From: Brachypodium distachyon
Taxonomy: Eukaryota; Streptophyta; Magnoliopsida; Poales; Poaceae
DNA: 64,000 bases
Assembly (NCBI RefSeq): GCF_000005505.3
Contig: NC_016132.3
Span: 47,692,914-47,756,913 of the forward strand
Direction of reading: 5' to 3'
Translations under genes and position numbers: made by a program
Notes under the pieces: model-generated
Databases searched by the model: none
Told to the model about the DNA's origin: nothing
What the model saw: only the letters and a program-made list of their open reading frames with translations
Shown: one piece after another, positions 34,067-46,900 of the stretch
Position numbering within the stretch: the first letter of the stretch is position 1
Layout: every line of letters begins with the position of its first letter

Positions 34067-37000
34067 AATGCAAACGAAGATTAGATACGGTACGCCACAC
34101 ACAGACACAGCCAGCTGGGTGTCACGAACGCCATTTCCATCCATCCGTATATAAACAAGAGAAAAGATTCAGCAATCCTGCAGTTTAGTTTATGATTGAG
34201 AATCCCCAAAAGCTGGCCCTCTGGGGAAGATATTCGGGGGCCGTGGGTTCGTGGCGTATCGCGGCGGGACAGCTAGGCGTGTCGCCGGTGGAAAATTGAG
34301 AGGCGGTGGGGCTGGACCGTCGATCGCCACCTTTTTCCGTTTTCTTTTCCGTGCAGAAGGGAAGGAATTGGGGGCAGTGGGCGGGCACACGAGACGAGAG
34401 GAGCAGAGTGTCCCAAGGAGTGCCAAAGTGCAGTGCAGGTGGGCGGACTCGTGTCTCGTGTGATGTGTGACGACGTCTCATCGGTACATTCCCCAACCGG
34501 AACCAGCAGTGTTTGCTCTCCTTCCTCTAACTTGCCTATCATGAGTGGAATGGAATGTGCTGATAGCGAGAGCCTGAGGCTCCCGTGAATTGCTTCCGAA
34601 ATCTAGAGTGTTAGGTATCGTTGCAAACCGGGTCCTTTTTCCTCTCTTCTTCTCTTCTCTCTCCAGTTCGCTGTTGCTTGCTCCAACTTCCAAGTATAAG
34701 AAACTGGAGATAGAGTGATAGAGTTGTGGATCACATTGTCTTGTGTTGCCCTGTTTTCTTGTCACGGCGAGCTAAACAGGACTACTCGTGAGTTAAACGG
34801 GTCATGTACTTGCAGTACTTTTCAGGCAGAACTGGTCTCTTTTTTTTTTTTTTGCAAGGAGGAAGAAATGATCTTGAACTGAGGGGTGAACTTTATTCAT
34901 GAAGAATCAAAGTACTTCACACTAAGAAAAGCCTAAACCCTTTATATTAATCACGCAGTGCAAATCTATGGACTAATTAACTTCATATATATATCACGAA
35001 AAGTAAATTTTTGGAACAAACAAGAATCTTTGCCTGCACTTAGGAAAAGGCATAGACAGACAATGCGAAATTATGTAACTTGGCTAGCTTTTACAGTTAA
35101 AGATTATGTAACGGGATTTGCACACGTACTGATTAAGACTAGACATATGCTAATATGCTATTGTAAACACATAGCATGGCTAATAGGCATCTCTCTTTCT
35201 TTTGCATTTGAGGTAAAGGAGAACAAAGAAAATGCAAAATCTGGCCTAGCAAACGCCTTAAGGTGGACACGTCCATTGTTGCAAGCCTGCACTGCAAATG
35301 TCTAATGCCCATCAAGGCTTTGACAGCACATTAAGAATTGAAGATATGGTACTCATATATTCCACATTCTATATCTCTGCATACAATATTTAAGGTATCT
35401 AACTACCTATGCTCAGCACTTTGCCCCTTCAATACCAGTGGATGAGCTTGACGAAAAGGAGGATGAAACAAAGAGAAAAAAATAGGCTGGGGGTGGGGTG
35501 GTGGCCCTAGCTCCGTCGTTGTTCAATACTGTGCCCAACCTCTGAAAGTTGAAATTTGCCAAATCACTAAACTGAAAACTGTGCTGGTTTATTTGCAGAT
35601 TATATTTGGGGTGCACTAGTTATCAATCGGTCGAGGGGCGGGTGGTCAGCCGCCTCCCGCACCGACGATCTTACCTAATAGCGACAAATCTGGAGCATCT
35701 GATCCTCAACATCAAAATCTTGTATTTAACTTTTTTATACAAAAACCTGTATATAAATAAACTTGTAAACTGGATTTCATACAATATCCATAAAGAGAAT
35801 ATAAATAGCTAAATTTTGGAATAATTTATATGTGAATTATTAGTTGGATATTACAAATATAAACTCTATTTTGTATAATATATTTGGGATAAGAAATAAA
35901 AAATATCAATTGCTTTCGTAGATAAACTTGGAATAAACCATGTTTTAATTTTTTTTAAAGTTATATGTGCAGTAAGAATACAAAAATAAATTATGAAGTT
36001 TTAAGTAAAAATGGAAGGATTTGAAAAACAACTTAAGAGAATTAGTAATTTTTGCGTTCATACATATTTAATTAGCAATATTGTTTAATGCTGATAGTTG
36101 GGTTTATAGAATACAACTAAATTATTTATATAAGAGTTTGGAGCAACGGATAAAAGAAATTAGCAATTTGGTTTCTTATGAGCTCCATAGGAAATCCTTA
36201 CATAGCTACATTCAATATATGTGTATGTGAAAAATGCAATTAGGTTCATAAAGAATGTGTTCTTATTTATGAAATTTGTAATGATAAATAAAAGTACATT
36301 AGCAAATTGGTTTCCTACAAAACAATATAGAGTCCAGAGATAGTTCAAAATCAATTAGAAATTAGATTTATGAAATGCAGCATATACACAACTGGCAAGA
36401 AAATTATGATGATGCAGCGCTGTTAGGAGAGAGCTTTGAGGTGCTTCTTGATTACGGCTACCCAAGTAGAAAAGGAAAATACAATTGAATAGAAAATCAT
36501 GATGATTGGCACTGTTAGGAGGGCACTCTGATGTGTTCTCTCTTGGTATTTTAAAACCTTTTTAAATTTACAAGAGGAAAAAGAATGCCTCTGAGGTGGG
36601 TCCAAAGGTTCATACTAAATGCTAAATGAAATCGCGTAACCTTCTTATTAATGAGGTTATATGGACGTTTTATATGTACTTAATACCAACTTGGCAGAAT
36701 AAAGATACTAGGAGAGCATATATACAAAAAGTATATGCTTGCGTTGCTGCAAGTTAATTAGAAATATGTGTTCATTGTCCGATACCCTTGTTGACTTATT
36801 GGGGGTTCATGCGTGGTGGGTCTCGGACTAATTGGCGGTTGTTAATTTAAGAGTTCACCAGGTGCATGCAGAGCTTCTCCCTAGCTAGTGCATGAGCACC
36901 TTATGTATTTTTGAATTTTACACTATGATTGCATTTGAAAAGTACCATGCATATATTCAAACGAACCTCTCTCCCTCCACTCCACTCCCTTTTGACCAGT

Positions 37001-37409
37001 GTATAGCGACCCTTCGAGCTAAACCGTCCTTGCATGCATCTGATTACGCGGCCCTAGTTTTCTGGTTTCCACACATTCTGTTGGCTCACAGTTACAGGGA
37101 ATATTACGACTTTATGCCTGTGCATGCGCAATATAATATATTTATAGGGCTGTGGATCTATATAATCTTACTTGATGTAATATAATGGATGATGAATACA
37201 TACTTCACATAGAAAGGTATTTTGTGGAAATTCTGAGAATAAAGTGAACTTGCTTTTCTCGAACAATAAAGTGAACTTGCCAGCTAGTGCGAATGAGATT
37301 TAGATTCAAGAGAGCGACTACTATATTTCATTGCCATTAACCACATTAAAACCCTGCTTGAAATGTTGTATTTTTTGTGAGAGGAGGCGGTATTTACTGT
37401 TAAGTTCAA
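34067..37409. other. AT-rich intergenic region; no gene
   Basis: A T-run at 34840-34854 followed by GCAAGGAGGAAG looks like an antisense poly(A) retroelement tail. The segment 35690-36400 is extremely AT-rich. A diverged tandem duplication (GAAAAT.ATGATGAT...CTGTTAGGAG) occurs at about 36399-36450 and 36476-36540. No frame has domain support. Confidence 0.4.
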
Positions 37410-37617
37410 CTAGCAAGGTGTCCCGCGCAATTAATTGCGCGGGAAACATCTTTTTATGTTTTTATTTCTTTGTCTCACATAGATATGTATTGCTATGTTA
37501 TTTCAAAAAACATCAAATCAATGATATGTATGTGTCATATAGATAGAAGCGGTCTACGTTTCAAACTTCAATTTTAGGTCGCCGTAGTATAGCATGTTTA
37601 TAAGAGTTGTCATGTTT

Positions 37618-37826
37618 TTTTTTTCAAGGAAGGCGCCCGATAGTGGGGGAGCAAAGAAAAGAAAACCAACGAACCGAAGGCCCTAATTTCCCAGGTCGGT
37701 GGAGCACGCCCTAGCATGACTCTGAATAACTCCCAAACCAAAAACACAACTTCAAGGGCCGGAAGCACCAACCTTCGGAAAATTAACCTGTTGCGCTCCT
37801 ACCGAACTCCCCACCTCAAGAGCTCG
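37618..37826 (-). mobile_element. Antisense truncated poly(A) retroelement inside the Helitron
   Basis: A run of T after CATG is followed by CAAGGAAGGCGCCCGATAG, and the segment ends at a second CATGTTTTG. This fits a short minus-strand LINE-type insertion with an 8-9 bp target duplication (CATGTTTT). The T-run makes the exact duplication ambiguous. Confidence 0.5.
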
Positions 37827-37919
37827 CATGTTTTGTTTGACTTGATATTAGCTTAATACTCTCAAATGAAATTAATCAATCCCGATACACCTATGTAGAA
37901 TTAACCAATCTCACTCATG

Positions 37920-38165
37920 TAAACAAATAGCACGCGATTTGGCCGCTACAGCGGCACGGAAGCCTCGGCGCGGTGCTATGATAGTTGCCGCGAAATCAAC
38001 GTTGATCCCTAATTTTGCATTAATTTCTTCATTATATAACAGATAAGTTTAGATTTGGCACAAATTTTTTGTACGCCATGACACGATTGAGGCGCAATAG
38101 CGGCCGCTATTGCATCTGGAGGATGCCGCCGCGAAATAATTTAGCGCGTGATTTAAAACCTTGAT
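37920..38165. mobile_element. Possible hAT-type MITE
   Basis: Inverted, diverged blocks face each other: AAATAGCACGCGATTTGGCCGC on the left and GCGGCCGC...TTAGCGCGTGATTTAAAACC on the right. This resembles the GCGCGATTT-containing hAT MITEs common in plants. No target duplication was resolved. Confidence 0.4.
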
Positions 38166-39290
38166 CTCACTACACCAAGAAGTATATAAATATATCATGT
38201 TTTGAACATGAGACAACCTCTTATACATATGTGGTTTTAGAATGCAACTCACAATCGAAGTTCAGAACGCGAGCCAACATGTCGATCAATGTTTGCATCA
38301 GACTAATTGATCATTCAAGGTGATATTAGTTTTATTTATATATCTGGAATTAAATTTCAGATCATGCTTGAATTAGACTTCACATGTGGAATTGGCCAAT
38401 CGGTTGCTTGCGCTGATAGGTCGCGTGTACGCTAAGTTACATTAGTCTGTAGGATTTCAGGAGAACTAAATCGTAACGTGAGATTAAATTTTTACGTGAT
38501 TATATATTGTGCCAATAATTGGACTAAAGTTTACACGGCGAGCTCGCCGTTTTTATATATAACCCATTATTGCAGATATATAGAATATTGATTATTACAA
38601 GCGGAACTGAGTTTAGTACTTCAAATTCTCGTTACTCATGAAGAAAACAACAGAAAATAAAGTTGAAAGGCTATAATATATTGATCGCCAGATGGAGGTA
38701 CATTCAGAGCGTAAGAATAAATATCGGTTTTACCACTAACCCAACATATTGATCCTACGTGGGCCTTAACCACTTTGGTGTTTTTGATACTCCATCAAAT
38801 ATATCCTCCTCGTTAGATCCATATCGTATTGCTTAGAATACTCCATCAAATATACCCAAGAAATTAGAGAGATGCTTTAGAACACAACCATACTGGCGAA
38901 AAGGATGAGGCAACACACGAAGTTCCATATCTTATTGCTTAGAATACGCTCTGTACAAGAGGTGAGTGTAAGCGCGTGTCGTGAGCGTCTTCGTTTGTAC
39001 TGTGTTTCTCATAATAAAAAGAATATGCCATGTATATATAGATGAATATAGATAGTTATTCTACATCGTGGTTATGCAGGCTCGTACAAATAGTTTTAAA
39101 TATATACAACATTGTTTGTTAATTCTTAATCTTAATTCTTAATACAATTATCTAAAGCATCTTAAGGATTCTTAATACAATTATCTAAAGCATCTTAAGG
39201 ACTATGCATGGAAATTAAGCAGTACGTGTAATAAAAAAATATTCATCCTTCCTATTAGTAATTTTTGGTCTGAGCGTTGGATGCTTTTTA

Positions 39291-39563
39291 GGCTGGTCAT
39301 AGTGGGAGTAACAAAGGTGGTAACTAAAGTGCCAACTAAGCAATTTGAGTGATGTGGCATGTTGTTAATGAGGAAAGAGAGAGTTGGGGTAACTAAATAT
39401 ATTACCATCACATCACACTTCCCAAGATACAATGAGTCTATAAAACTAATAAATGAGCTTTCTATGTTACCACAAATATGTTACTACCCACTATTAAAGT
39501 AGTAACATAGACTAGTAACATATGCATGTTACTGATTTATGTTACTCCTCGCTGTGACCAACC
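39291..39563. mobile_element. Tourist-type MITE
   Basis: Left terminus GGCTGGTCATAGTGGGAGTA and, on the reverse strand, GGTTGGTCACAGCGAGGAGT are inverted repeats. They are flanked by TTA on both sides (39288-39290 and 39564-39566). The internal AGTAACATA/TGTTACT inverted words form a long imperfect foldback. The size is 273 bp. Confidence 0.85.
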
Positions 39564-40110
39564 TTACTCTTCGCATTCGCTCTGAACCATTGGAAAGGGA
39601 GCGAAGCGACGATATGCATGGATACTCTCTTCATCCCTGCCGCTACTAATTCAATGAGGACAAAATAAAACTAGTACTCCTTCCATTGATGATAACCGGA
39701 CCGCAAATATATAAAGGAGTCAACCTCGTGCTTTAACTCCGCCGATCAAGGGCACCTTAAATCATCAACCTCAGTGCAGCCATACAGGAATCCGTATTAG
39801 GTTAGAGAATACCAAGGCACCAAGCCTTAATTAGGGCATGTTGCGGCCAAACTCAGGGTCTGCGTGGGCAGCGCAACGGGCAATCCAGTCGGCCAGATGC
39901 ACCCTGCGTTTTGACTCTAGGAAAAGGAACGTGACACGTTATGTTGTTCCAGGTTCTAATTACACGATCTAAATGAAATTTTACGTGTCACGTAGATCTA
40001 ACCGTTGAGTTTGTACAACTCTTAGATCTAACCATCAAAATAATTCTGACGATGTGGATCAACGTGGTCTCCCATCGGTACCTTTCATATTACTTTTAGT
40101 ATATAATAGA

Positions 40111-41503
40111 CTCTCCTGAAAAATTGAACTAAATATCAGCCTCCGCCCAAAAAAATACAACAATCCAAGCATATGCCCGAGGGAAAATATAGATGATAAG
40201 AAATCTAAAGGGGGCAACATATGTTGCCACCACTGCATAAAAGATTGGTCAAATACAAAATTTCAAGTTCCAGGTATTCTATCTTTGCGAATAAATTATT
40301 TCGTCTCATGTCTTTTCAGTAAGAAGTTATGAAAAATAACACTCAAGGTTCTCTCGGAACCAAAAACTTGGGAGTGTCAGGCGCAATGAAGTGTTAATAT
40401 CGAGATGATTGATCTAGATTGAACTTCTCTCGTAAGCAAGCTTCTTCGGAAGTACGGCGTTCTTACATCGGTTGCATATATGGCAGAAAAAAAAACTGAA
40501 AAGAAAGAATTTATTGATCTTACAGCCTCTGCACCAAAAAAGTGCTGCAGACAGGGCCAACCTACAGTGTCTTATTTCATGACCTCAGAACTGAGAAGCA
40601 TATGTCCCAAGTACAACTTAAGCACTTCCTTCATTTGTGGTTTGTGACATCAGGCATCCTACAGACCTGAGCCACTAGAGAAGCATCAGAATATATTGCC
40701 TCAATTTTATTGCATGTATTCGGTCACCACTGTCACCTAAGTTAAACCATCAGGAGAACCTGACACTACAACCACCGGAGGGATCCATAACGTCACGAGC
40801 TCCATATATCAAATCCAGGTACATGAGATCTGTGAGTAAGACATGCATCAACTCCTGCGCCGATGGCGAATTCAGGGGACACCAATCATGTTTCAGTCAT
40901 TGACAACTAAGCGCCGTGAATATGCAGTGCTCCTGGTCTTGGCAGCCCCTTGACTTCACGGCTCGATCGAGAACAAAACTAAGTGGCTACAGGAATGGGC
41001 ACTGGAAATGGACGGTTTTTAGCATGTTCCTCTTTTCCTCTACGTGTCACCTCAAATTCCCAAGTTGACATACAGAATCTGCAACGTGCACCAACAGCCA
41101 TACAAACTTTTCAGGCTTGACCATTGTTACAATTCGTCGCCAAAAATGACGTCAGTTTGGATGCAGTCCAAGGGTTCAGTGGTTCAAGTTGAACAAAACA
41201 TTGTTGCCTGACGTGCCAGAATGAAAGCACCAACCTAATAAGCCTGTGAATATGGTCGCTGGATTGTACCCGAATCGTAGTCTCTAGGTTCAGTTCATAG
41301 AGACACCAGCTGCGTCACTTGTGCACAGCAGACAGCACACCATGTTCGATTTACTGTCTGAATCCTTCACGTGTTGTCCGTGCCCTTGCTGCCGCCTGCC
41401 TGCCGGCGACGCAGGTCAAAACGAGACAACCCAAACAGCAAAAAAGCGCAAGGCGGAGCTCGATTTGGAAGCGTCGAACGTGGAAGCAGCAATAGCTTGT
41501 CAA
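40111..41503. other. Intergenic region; no gene supported
   Basis: Sequence of mixed composition without domain-bearing frames. The stretch 40500-41300 is gene-like in composition (no long AT runs) and could be an old 3' UTR or pseudogene, but I cannot assign it. Confidence 0.3.
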
Positions 41504-42410
41504 GAGCATCTCCAATGACATATCCATATTTTGCTAGAATACCTAAAAACTGACAATATGAGTATTTTGTTTCAAAAACAAACTCCAGCAGCGTAACCAT
41601 ATTTGTTCGATATAATTTGGACAGCTGCTCATGTTTTGCCCCCAATATTCTAGGCTAGAATAACAAAAAGACGCAAATCTCCAACTGGCCTGAAATTTCA
41701 CTCCCGCGTCCCCTTCTCTCCCTTCCCTCCTGCCACCCGACCGCCGGATTTGGCGCCGCCGCCGGAAACGAAGCTTCCCCCCCCCCCCCCCCCCGCCGCC
41801 GGCCGCTCTCCCCCGTCCACGCGGACTCCCTGCGCCCATCCCTCGTCGAATCCGAGCACCTCCAGCGAGATGCATGGCTTCCCATCGAGCTCGGACCGGC
41901 GCCGCCACCTCCTTTGCGCCTCCTGACAGGCGGCGACCGTCAGGGCTCGTGCCCGACCTCCACTCACGACGAGCTTCACCCGCGGCTGCGCCTTTCCCGA
42001 CGAGCACCGCCACCACACCTCGCTGCCTCGGTCCGACGAGGAGCTTCCCCGACCAATGCCTCCTTGCCCCGACGAGGAGTTTCCCTGATCCGCCCCTCCC
42101 ACCCCAAGCAACGCCCTGACCCGGCCCCGACCCGCGCCCTCCGCCGCCCAACATGCCTTGCGCGTGACCTTTCTCCGATGTGGATCGGATGCAGGAGGGA
42201 GAGAGAAGAATTTGGGAGAGAGGGGAGCGTGGGGGAAGAAGAAGGTGGTGGCTCAATGGCAGGTGGGACCGGTTAGAATCAATGGATTTGGGTACTCATT
42301 TTTAGGTATGCTAAGAAAGTTAGAACCAATTTGAATTTCCATATTTTCTCTCTTCCGTAACTATAATGATTTTGGGTATCCAAAAAATGGATACGCTCTT
42401 GAAAATGCTC
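41504..42410. mobile_element. Harbinger-like element with captured GC-rich interior
   Basis: Termini GAGCATCTCCAATGACATAT and, on the reverse strand, GAGCATTTTCAAGAGCGTAT continue as ATCCAT(A/T)TTTTG inverted repeats. The interior 41690-42180 is very GC-rich, unlike the AT-rich ends, and includes an 18-bp C run. No target duplication is clear. The long minus frame at 41543-42256 is low-complexity and has no domain. Confidence 0.55.
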
Positions 42411-42795
42411 TTTGCCTCGAATCGAATTAGTGGCAGAATCGAGCGGGTCAAATCCTACTGGTGGAGCAATCAACGAGATGGAGATGGTGCTGTGACCTTT
42501 GACTGCTGCGACCCAGCTTTCACTGGCTGATCTGACGGCATACATACGTGCATGATGGTGTCCCCAGAAGGCCACTAGTGTTTTCCGGCATCGGGTGTGC
42601 CAAAGACATCAGCGGAATATCCACAAGGAAGTTCTCATTCCGATTGATAACTTCAGTCTTGCAGTCAAACCAGAATTGCATTGGGTCAGTCAGCGTATCC
42701 CGTTCGATTGCTTAAGGGCTTGCCTCCAGACTTGCAGAGTTTCTTTTGGAACATACAGCTTACAAGTTACAAACTTACAACGAAGCAAAATGGTA

Positions 42796-43049
42796 CTCTC
42801 CGTTTCTAGATATAGATGTACAGTGTACTCCACTAGATTTGTCTTAATTCACTATCAACATCTGCAACTCTAAATTAGTTTTGTCAAATCCGTCATGTTA
42901 TATATCTTTAGTTTTGTCAAATCCGTGTACTATATATTTTCGTGGTATATTTGTTTGATTAGTGCATTTTCATATAAGCTTTGGTCAAACTTTAAAAAAA
43001 TGATTTTTTAAAACAAAGTTAAAACATCTTACGTTAGGAACGAAGGTAG
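42796..43049. mobile_element. Stowaway MITE
   Basis: CTCTCCGTTTCTAGATATAGAT at the left and, on the reverse strand, CTACCTTCGTTCCTAACGTAAG at the right are typical CTCCCTCCGTTCCTA-type inverted repeats. TA flanks both sides (42794-42795 and 43050-43051). An internal 18-bp word (AGTTTTGTCAAATCCGT) is duplicated. Confidence 0.8.
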
Positions 43050-43051
43050 TA

Positions 43052-43906
43052 GCCTTTTGCCACTACACCGACGCAAGAAGATGCACTCTTATTGTAATCT
43101 ACCACACTGGCTGCTCTTAGGCGCGTCGGCACGACTTGCAAGCCAGTGTGTCCCACCACAATACGACTAACGACGGCCGGCGTAGGCGGTAAGGTACTCT
43201 CTAAAGTCCCGCACGAATCACATATGCCGTCCTCTAAAATTGGAGTCCTTTCTCCTAAGGACTTCGACCCATCAAATGCGGTCACTAAAGCATGGATGCT
43301 ACTATCATGCTGGTGTTCTACAGGCTAGAAATTCAACGTTCAACTATAAAAATAGATGGACAGGAAAAAGGATGCCTTCTACAGGAAACGCAGCAGATGT
43401 CTGTAAGAAAGATCACACGTTTAAACCCCAGATACAAAAAAGAAAATAAATAGATGATGGAATTATGGAAGAGAAGCCCTCCCTGATACAATATTACAAT
43501 GGAAGCAACCAAATTTATGCACTGCTTGGCATGTCATGGATATAACAGCAGGCATCGGTTCTCAGTCCTCGTATATATCAGCATGTAGAAGGACAGCCTA
43601 CCATCTATCTTACAAGGTTAGGCATATGCCAGGAAACAGCCAAAAATGAACAAACATCTTGCTTTAACGCACAAACCAAGAATCTTAATTCTCAACTCTC
43701 TACACCTTTGCATTTCTGAACTCAGAAATGTCACAACCATCAACGATTACTCCAACCTAGAACATCAAAGAGTTCCAACATGCTCACGGACCCCTCTATT
43801 TGTAATACTTACAGAACTTTACACCGGAACAAATATATGCGTCCAATTGGCAAGAAGAGTATCCTATCTTGATGGAAGAGAAATAGCTTGGAATGTACTC
43901 CAGTGC
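43052..43906. other. 3' flank of the SEC14-nodulin gene
   Basis: No separate gene seen. The part nearest 43907 must contain the 3' UTR of the minus-strand SEC14 gene. The segment 43060-43330 has a short GC-richer block of unknown origin. Confidence 0.4.
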
Positions 43907-46900
43907 TTAGAAGCAAAGCCTCTTTTTCTGCAATTAATAGATGGAACCACGGAGGCATATTACGGTATGGACTAGGACGCTAGCATAAAAAATATTTGGA
44001 AGGGACGAACAAATTATAGGAGCAATGTACAAGTACAACCCATATCTTACCCGGAACTTGATATTCTCTTGTCGTTCAACATATGAAAGCAGCTCGTCCT
44101 GCTTCATCAATGTTTCGTAAAGTGTCTGCATATGAGATAAATAAAGGATCATACAAAAAACATATTAACCAAATGAATGGACAGAGGGTAGCAATATGTT
44201 GATTCTCATCCCTGTAGTGCAAACAATTGACTTGGTAAAGTGTTACAAGTACTAAACTCACAACAATAACTAATATACTTGATATCATTAAACATTAATC
44301 TGAAGTCATTGCTCGAGAACTGCCATTTATTTAACAAACTAGAAATACCTTCTTTGCACTTGAAAGATTCAAACACTGATATGTGCAACTTGTTTAAAAA
44401 GAAAGTGACAGCTAAAAAAATAATACATGGTTTCTACTGAAGAGCATGTGGAGAACATCGATGGTAAACTTTTGTGTTCCGTTGCAACGCACGGGCAACT
44501 TACTAGTTTATTTAACAAACTAGAAATACCTTCTTTGTAGAAATTAGCTCGGTTTCCAATGCATCCACATGGCGGACAGCTGCATTGAGCACTTCCTCCT
44601 TTTCATGTGGCATTTGAGATGGCTTTGTTCCAAGTACATGCACCTTCTCCTCTAGTTCACCAAGCCGCCTTAATACATGCGAAAGGGTACCATTTTCTGT
44701 ATATCGAGAAGGAGATGGAGGTTGAACCTCTTCCGTAAACTCCAATTGTTGAAGAAAGTCACAGGCAGTGACCTGACTCGAGAACCTTTTAGACATTCTT
44801 CTTCGGACAGACCGGAGCACCGTAAAAAGGCTCATAATTAAAACGGTTACACAAGTAATAATCTGACTTCGCAGCACTCCCAGTGCGATAGGTATATTTC
44901 TCAAGGAGAATGAACCTGAGTGAAGCATGCAAAAAAACCAGTCAATATAAATACATTAAACTTGTACTCAGGCTAATTATAATATACCATATTCTAAGTC
45001 AAAAACATCGAATAATATTCCCGAAAAATTAATACGTTCCATATTACCCATTTAGATTTTTCGTTATGTCGGACTGAGGGTAAGTATGTTTCTAGTCTGT
45101 CACAATTTGGTCATAAGTCATCAAAACTTGTTAGTAAGAGGCATAAGAGTGATAACAGATATAAAAACCTGATGCAGAAGCCATTGACGTGGAAATTGGA
45201 CTGTTACATGCATCCTTGTCAACAAGATGGAAGCTCTCCTCTACAACAGGAGCAGCACCAGAAGTTGAAGCATGCCCTGACGATTGTGGCTGCAAGTAGA
45301 CAACATATTTTAATGATTACACTTGCCAACAAGAAGTACTGTGAAGAGAATAGATACAAGAAATTAAGACTCTCGCAGTAACACAAAAGGCACTTCACCT
45401 ACCATCGATGTTCCAAATAGAAGACTGTCATGGCTTAAGCTCAGGTAGTTGAAATGACCAAAGCCCAAAGACAAAGCCAGTTGAAGAATGGATATGGTAA
45501 AATTAAATCATATGTTTACAATTGGGTATATAATTTATGCAGTTCTAGCGGTGGAATTAGTTAAAAATAATAATGGAATGACAACTAAAAGGGGAATAAC
45601 TTGCCTCATTAAGAAGGGTCAAATCAGGGTCCATGACGGTGTTCATTGGAGCCGTAGGTGACGAAATGTCTTCTACTTCAGGAGTAGACTCATCTGAGAC
45701 ATCACTGGCTTGTTTCTGTCGAAAAGGGGATCAGGGTAAAAGTTTTAATGGAATTTTATGGTGATTCCTTTCCCTTTAACTTTTTTTAAGGTCATCTAGT
45801 AATCTATATAATCAGAACAAATCGTTCTTACAGCTGAGTAATGAGGCTTAGTATTACAAACTTTCGTTCCATTGGTGCTTGATATGGCAAGAATTTGCCG
45901 ACCATAGTTTGCTTCACCATTAAGGACCCTCTGGTAAAATGGAAGATGCGTTATGCTAGTGATATAAAGCAGGCCAGCAAGTAATAAGAGTGTGAGGAGG
46001 AGAAAACCTCTATTATGCTAGGATCCTTCCAAGGACCTTTGTCTGATTTTGAGCAACCTCCGTTCTCTTCACACCTGCATTTGCCTCCAAGAAAATCTGG
46101 CAGTTCACTGAACAAGGTACCAGCAAAATCAGACAGAAGCCATACAGAAATATACATGAAGAAATTATTAAGTTTAAATGAATAAAAGTTTTGACAGACC
46201 AGTACTAACCTCTCATCTATTATTTCAAGCAGCTTATTTTGGTACTTGCTTCCAAGAACCTTTATGAGAAAGGTAGAGGTAATCATTACGTGCACTAAAA
46301 GTTAACCCACAAACTCGCAATAAAAAGAGTTGGCCATGAATGATGAGAAAATAAACATATTTCACAGTTGCACTACTTACATGAATCTTCGAAGCAGTTT
46401 GTGGATCAAGAAATGACTTTATTGTACCCCATAACATCTTGAAGCCCTGCCCAGCATTTATAATGTACATTCGGTACAATGTCTGCCAAGAGCATTCAGA
46501 ATGAGTAGTCATTAACTATATATACAATTTAAAAGAGGAAACAAATGTGCACATGAATTAAGAGGTTGTCAATTAGCAGAAGACAGTAAACATAACACTG
46601 AAGCAGAATGACCGGATCCTCTACCTCTGGATAGTTGTCATTGTCGACCTTCTGCAGTCGCATGATCAATTCCCTTGCATCTTTTGAGAAGTTCTTTAAG
46701 CCCTGAATTACAAAAAAGAAAATTACTATAATAACCACATAGAAGTGGATTGACTGAAAACAGAACTGGAAAAATAAAACATACCACCCCTTGCACATCT
46801 AAAATAGTAGTAGACGAGTCTATGTGCCTTTTCGCAGCAATGGAGCAAGCTGGAAACCTCATCTGGAAACATCTCTCGAACTCCTTGACATGATACTTCA

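Larger units (their letters stand above)
37410..40110 (-). mobile_element. Non-autonomous Helitron with perfect 3' hairpin
   Basis: On the minus strand the 3' end carries the perfect palindrome CCCGCGCAATTAATTGCGCG plus GG (37421-37442), followed by ACACCTTG and CTAG, next to host A at 37409. The 5' end TCTATTATATACTAAAAGTAA at 40110 is nearly identical over about 100 bp to the 5' end at 28437. The base after the 5' end is C rather than the expected T. The body contains a poly(A) retroelement fragment, a hAT-like block and a Tourist MITE. No Rep/helicase is seen. The size is 2701 bp. Confidence 0.65.

Noticed and set aside
38165..38185. CACTACACCAAGAA resembling a CACTA transposon terminus
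   Set aside because: No inverted partner and no 3-bp target duplication found nearby.
41543..42256. 237-codon minus frame
   Set aside because: Gly/Arg low-complexity frame inside a GC-rich transposon interior, with competing frames on both strands.
45410..45440. Possible extra exon of the SEC14-nodulin gene ([16 protein letters not shown])
   Set aside because: No acceptor-donor combination keeps the phase set by the flanking exons; direct joining of those exons is in frame.
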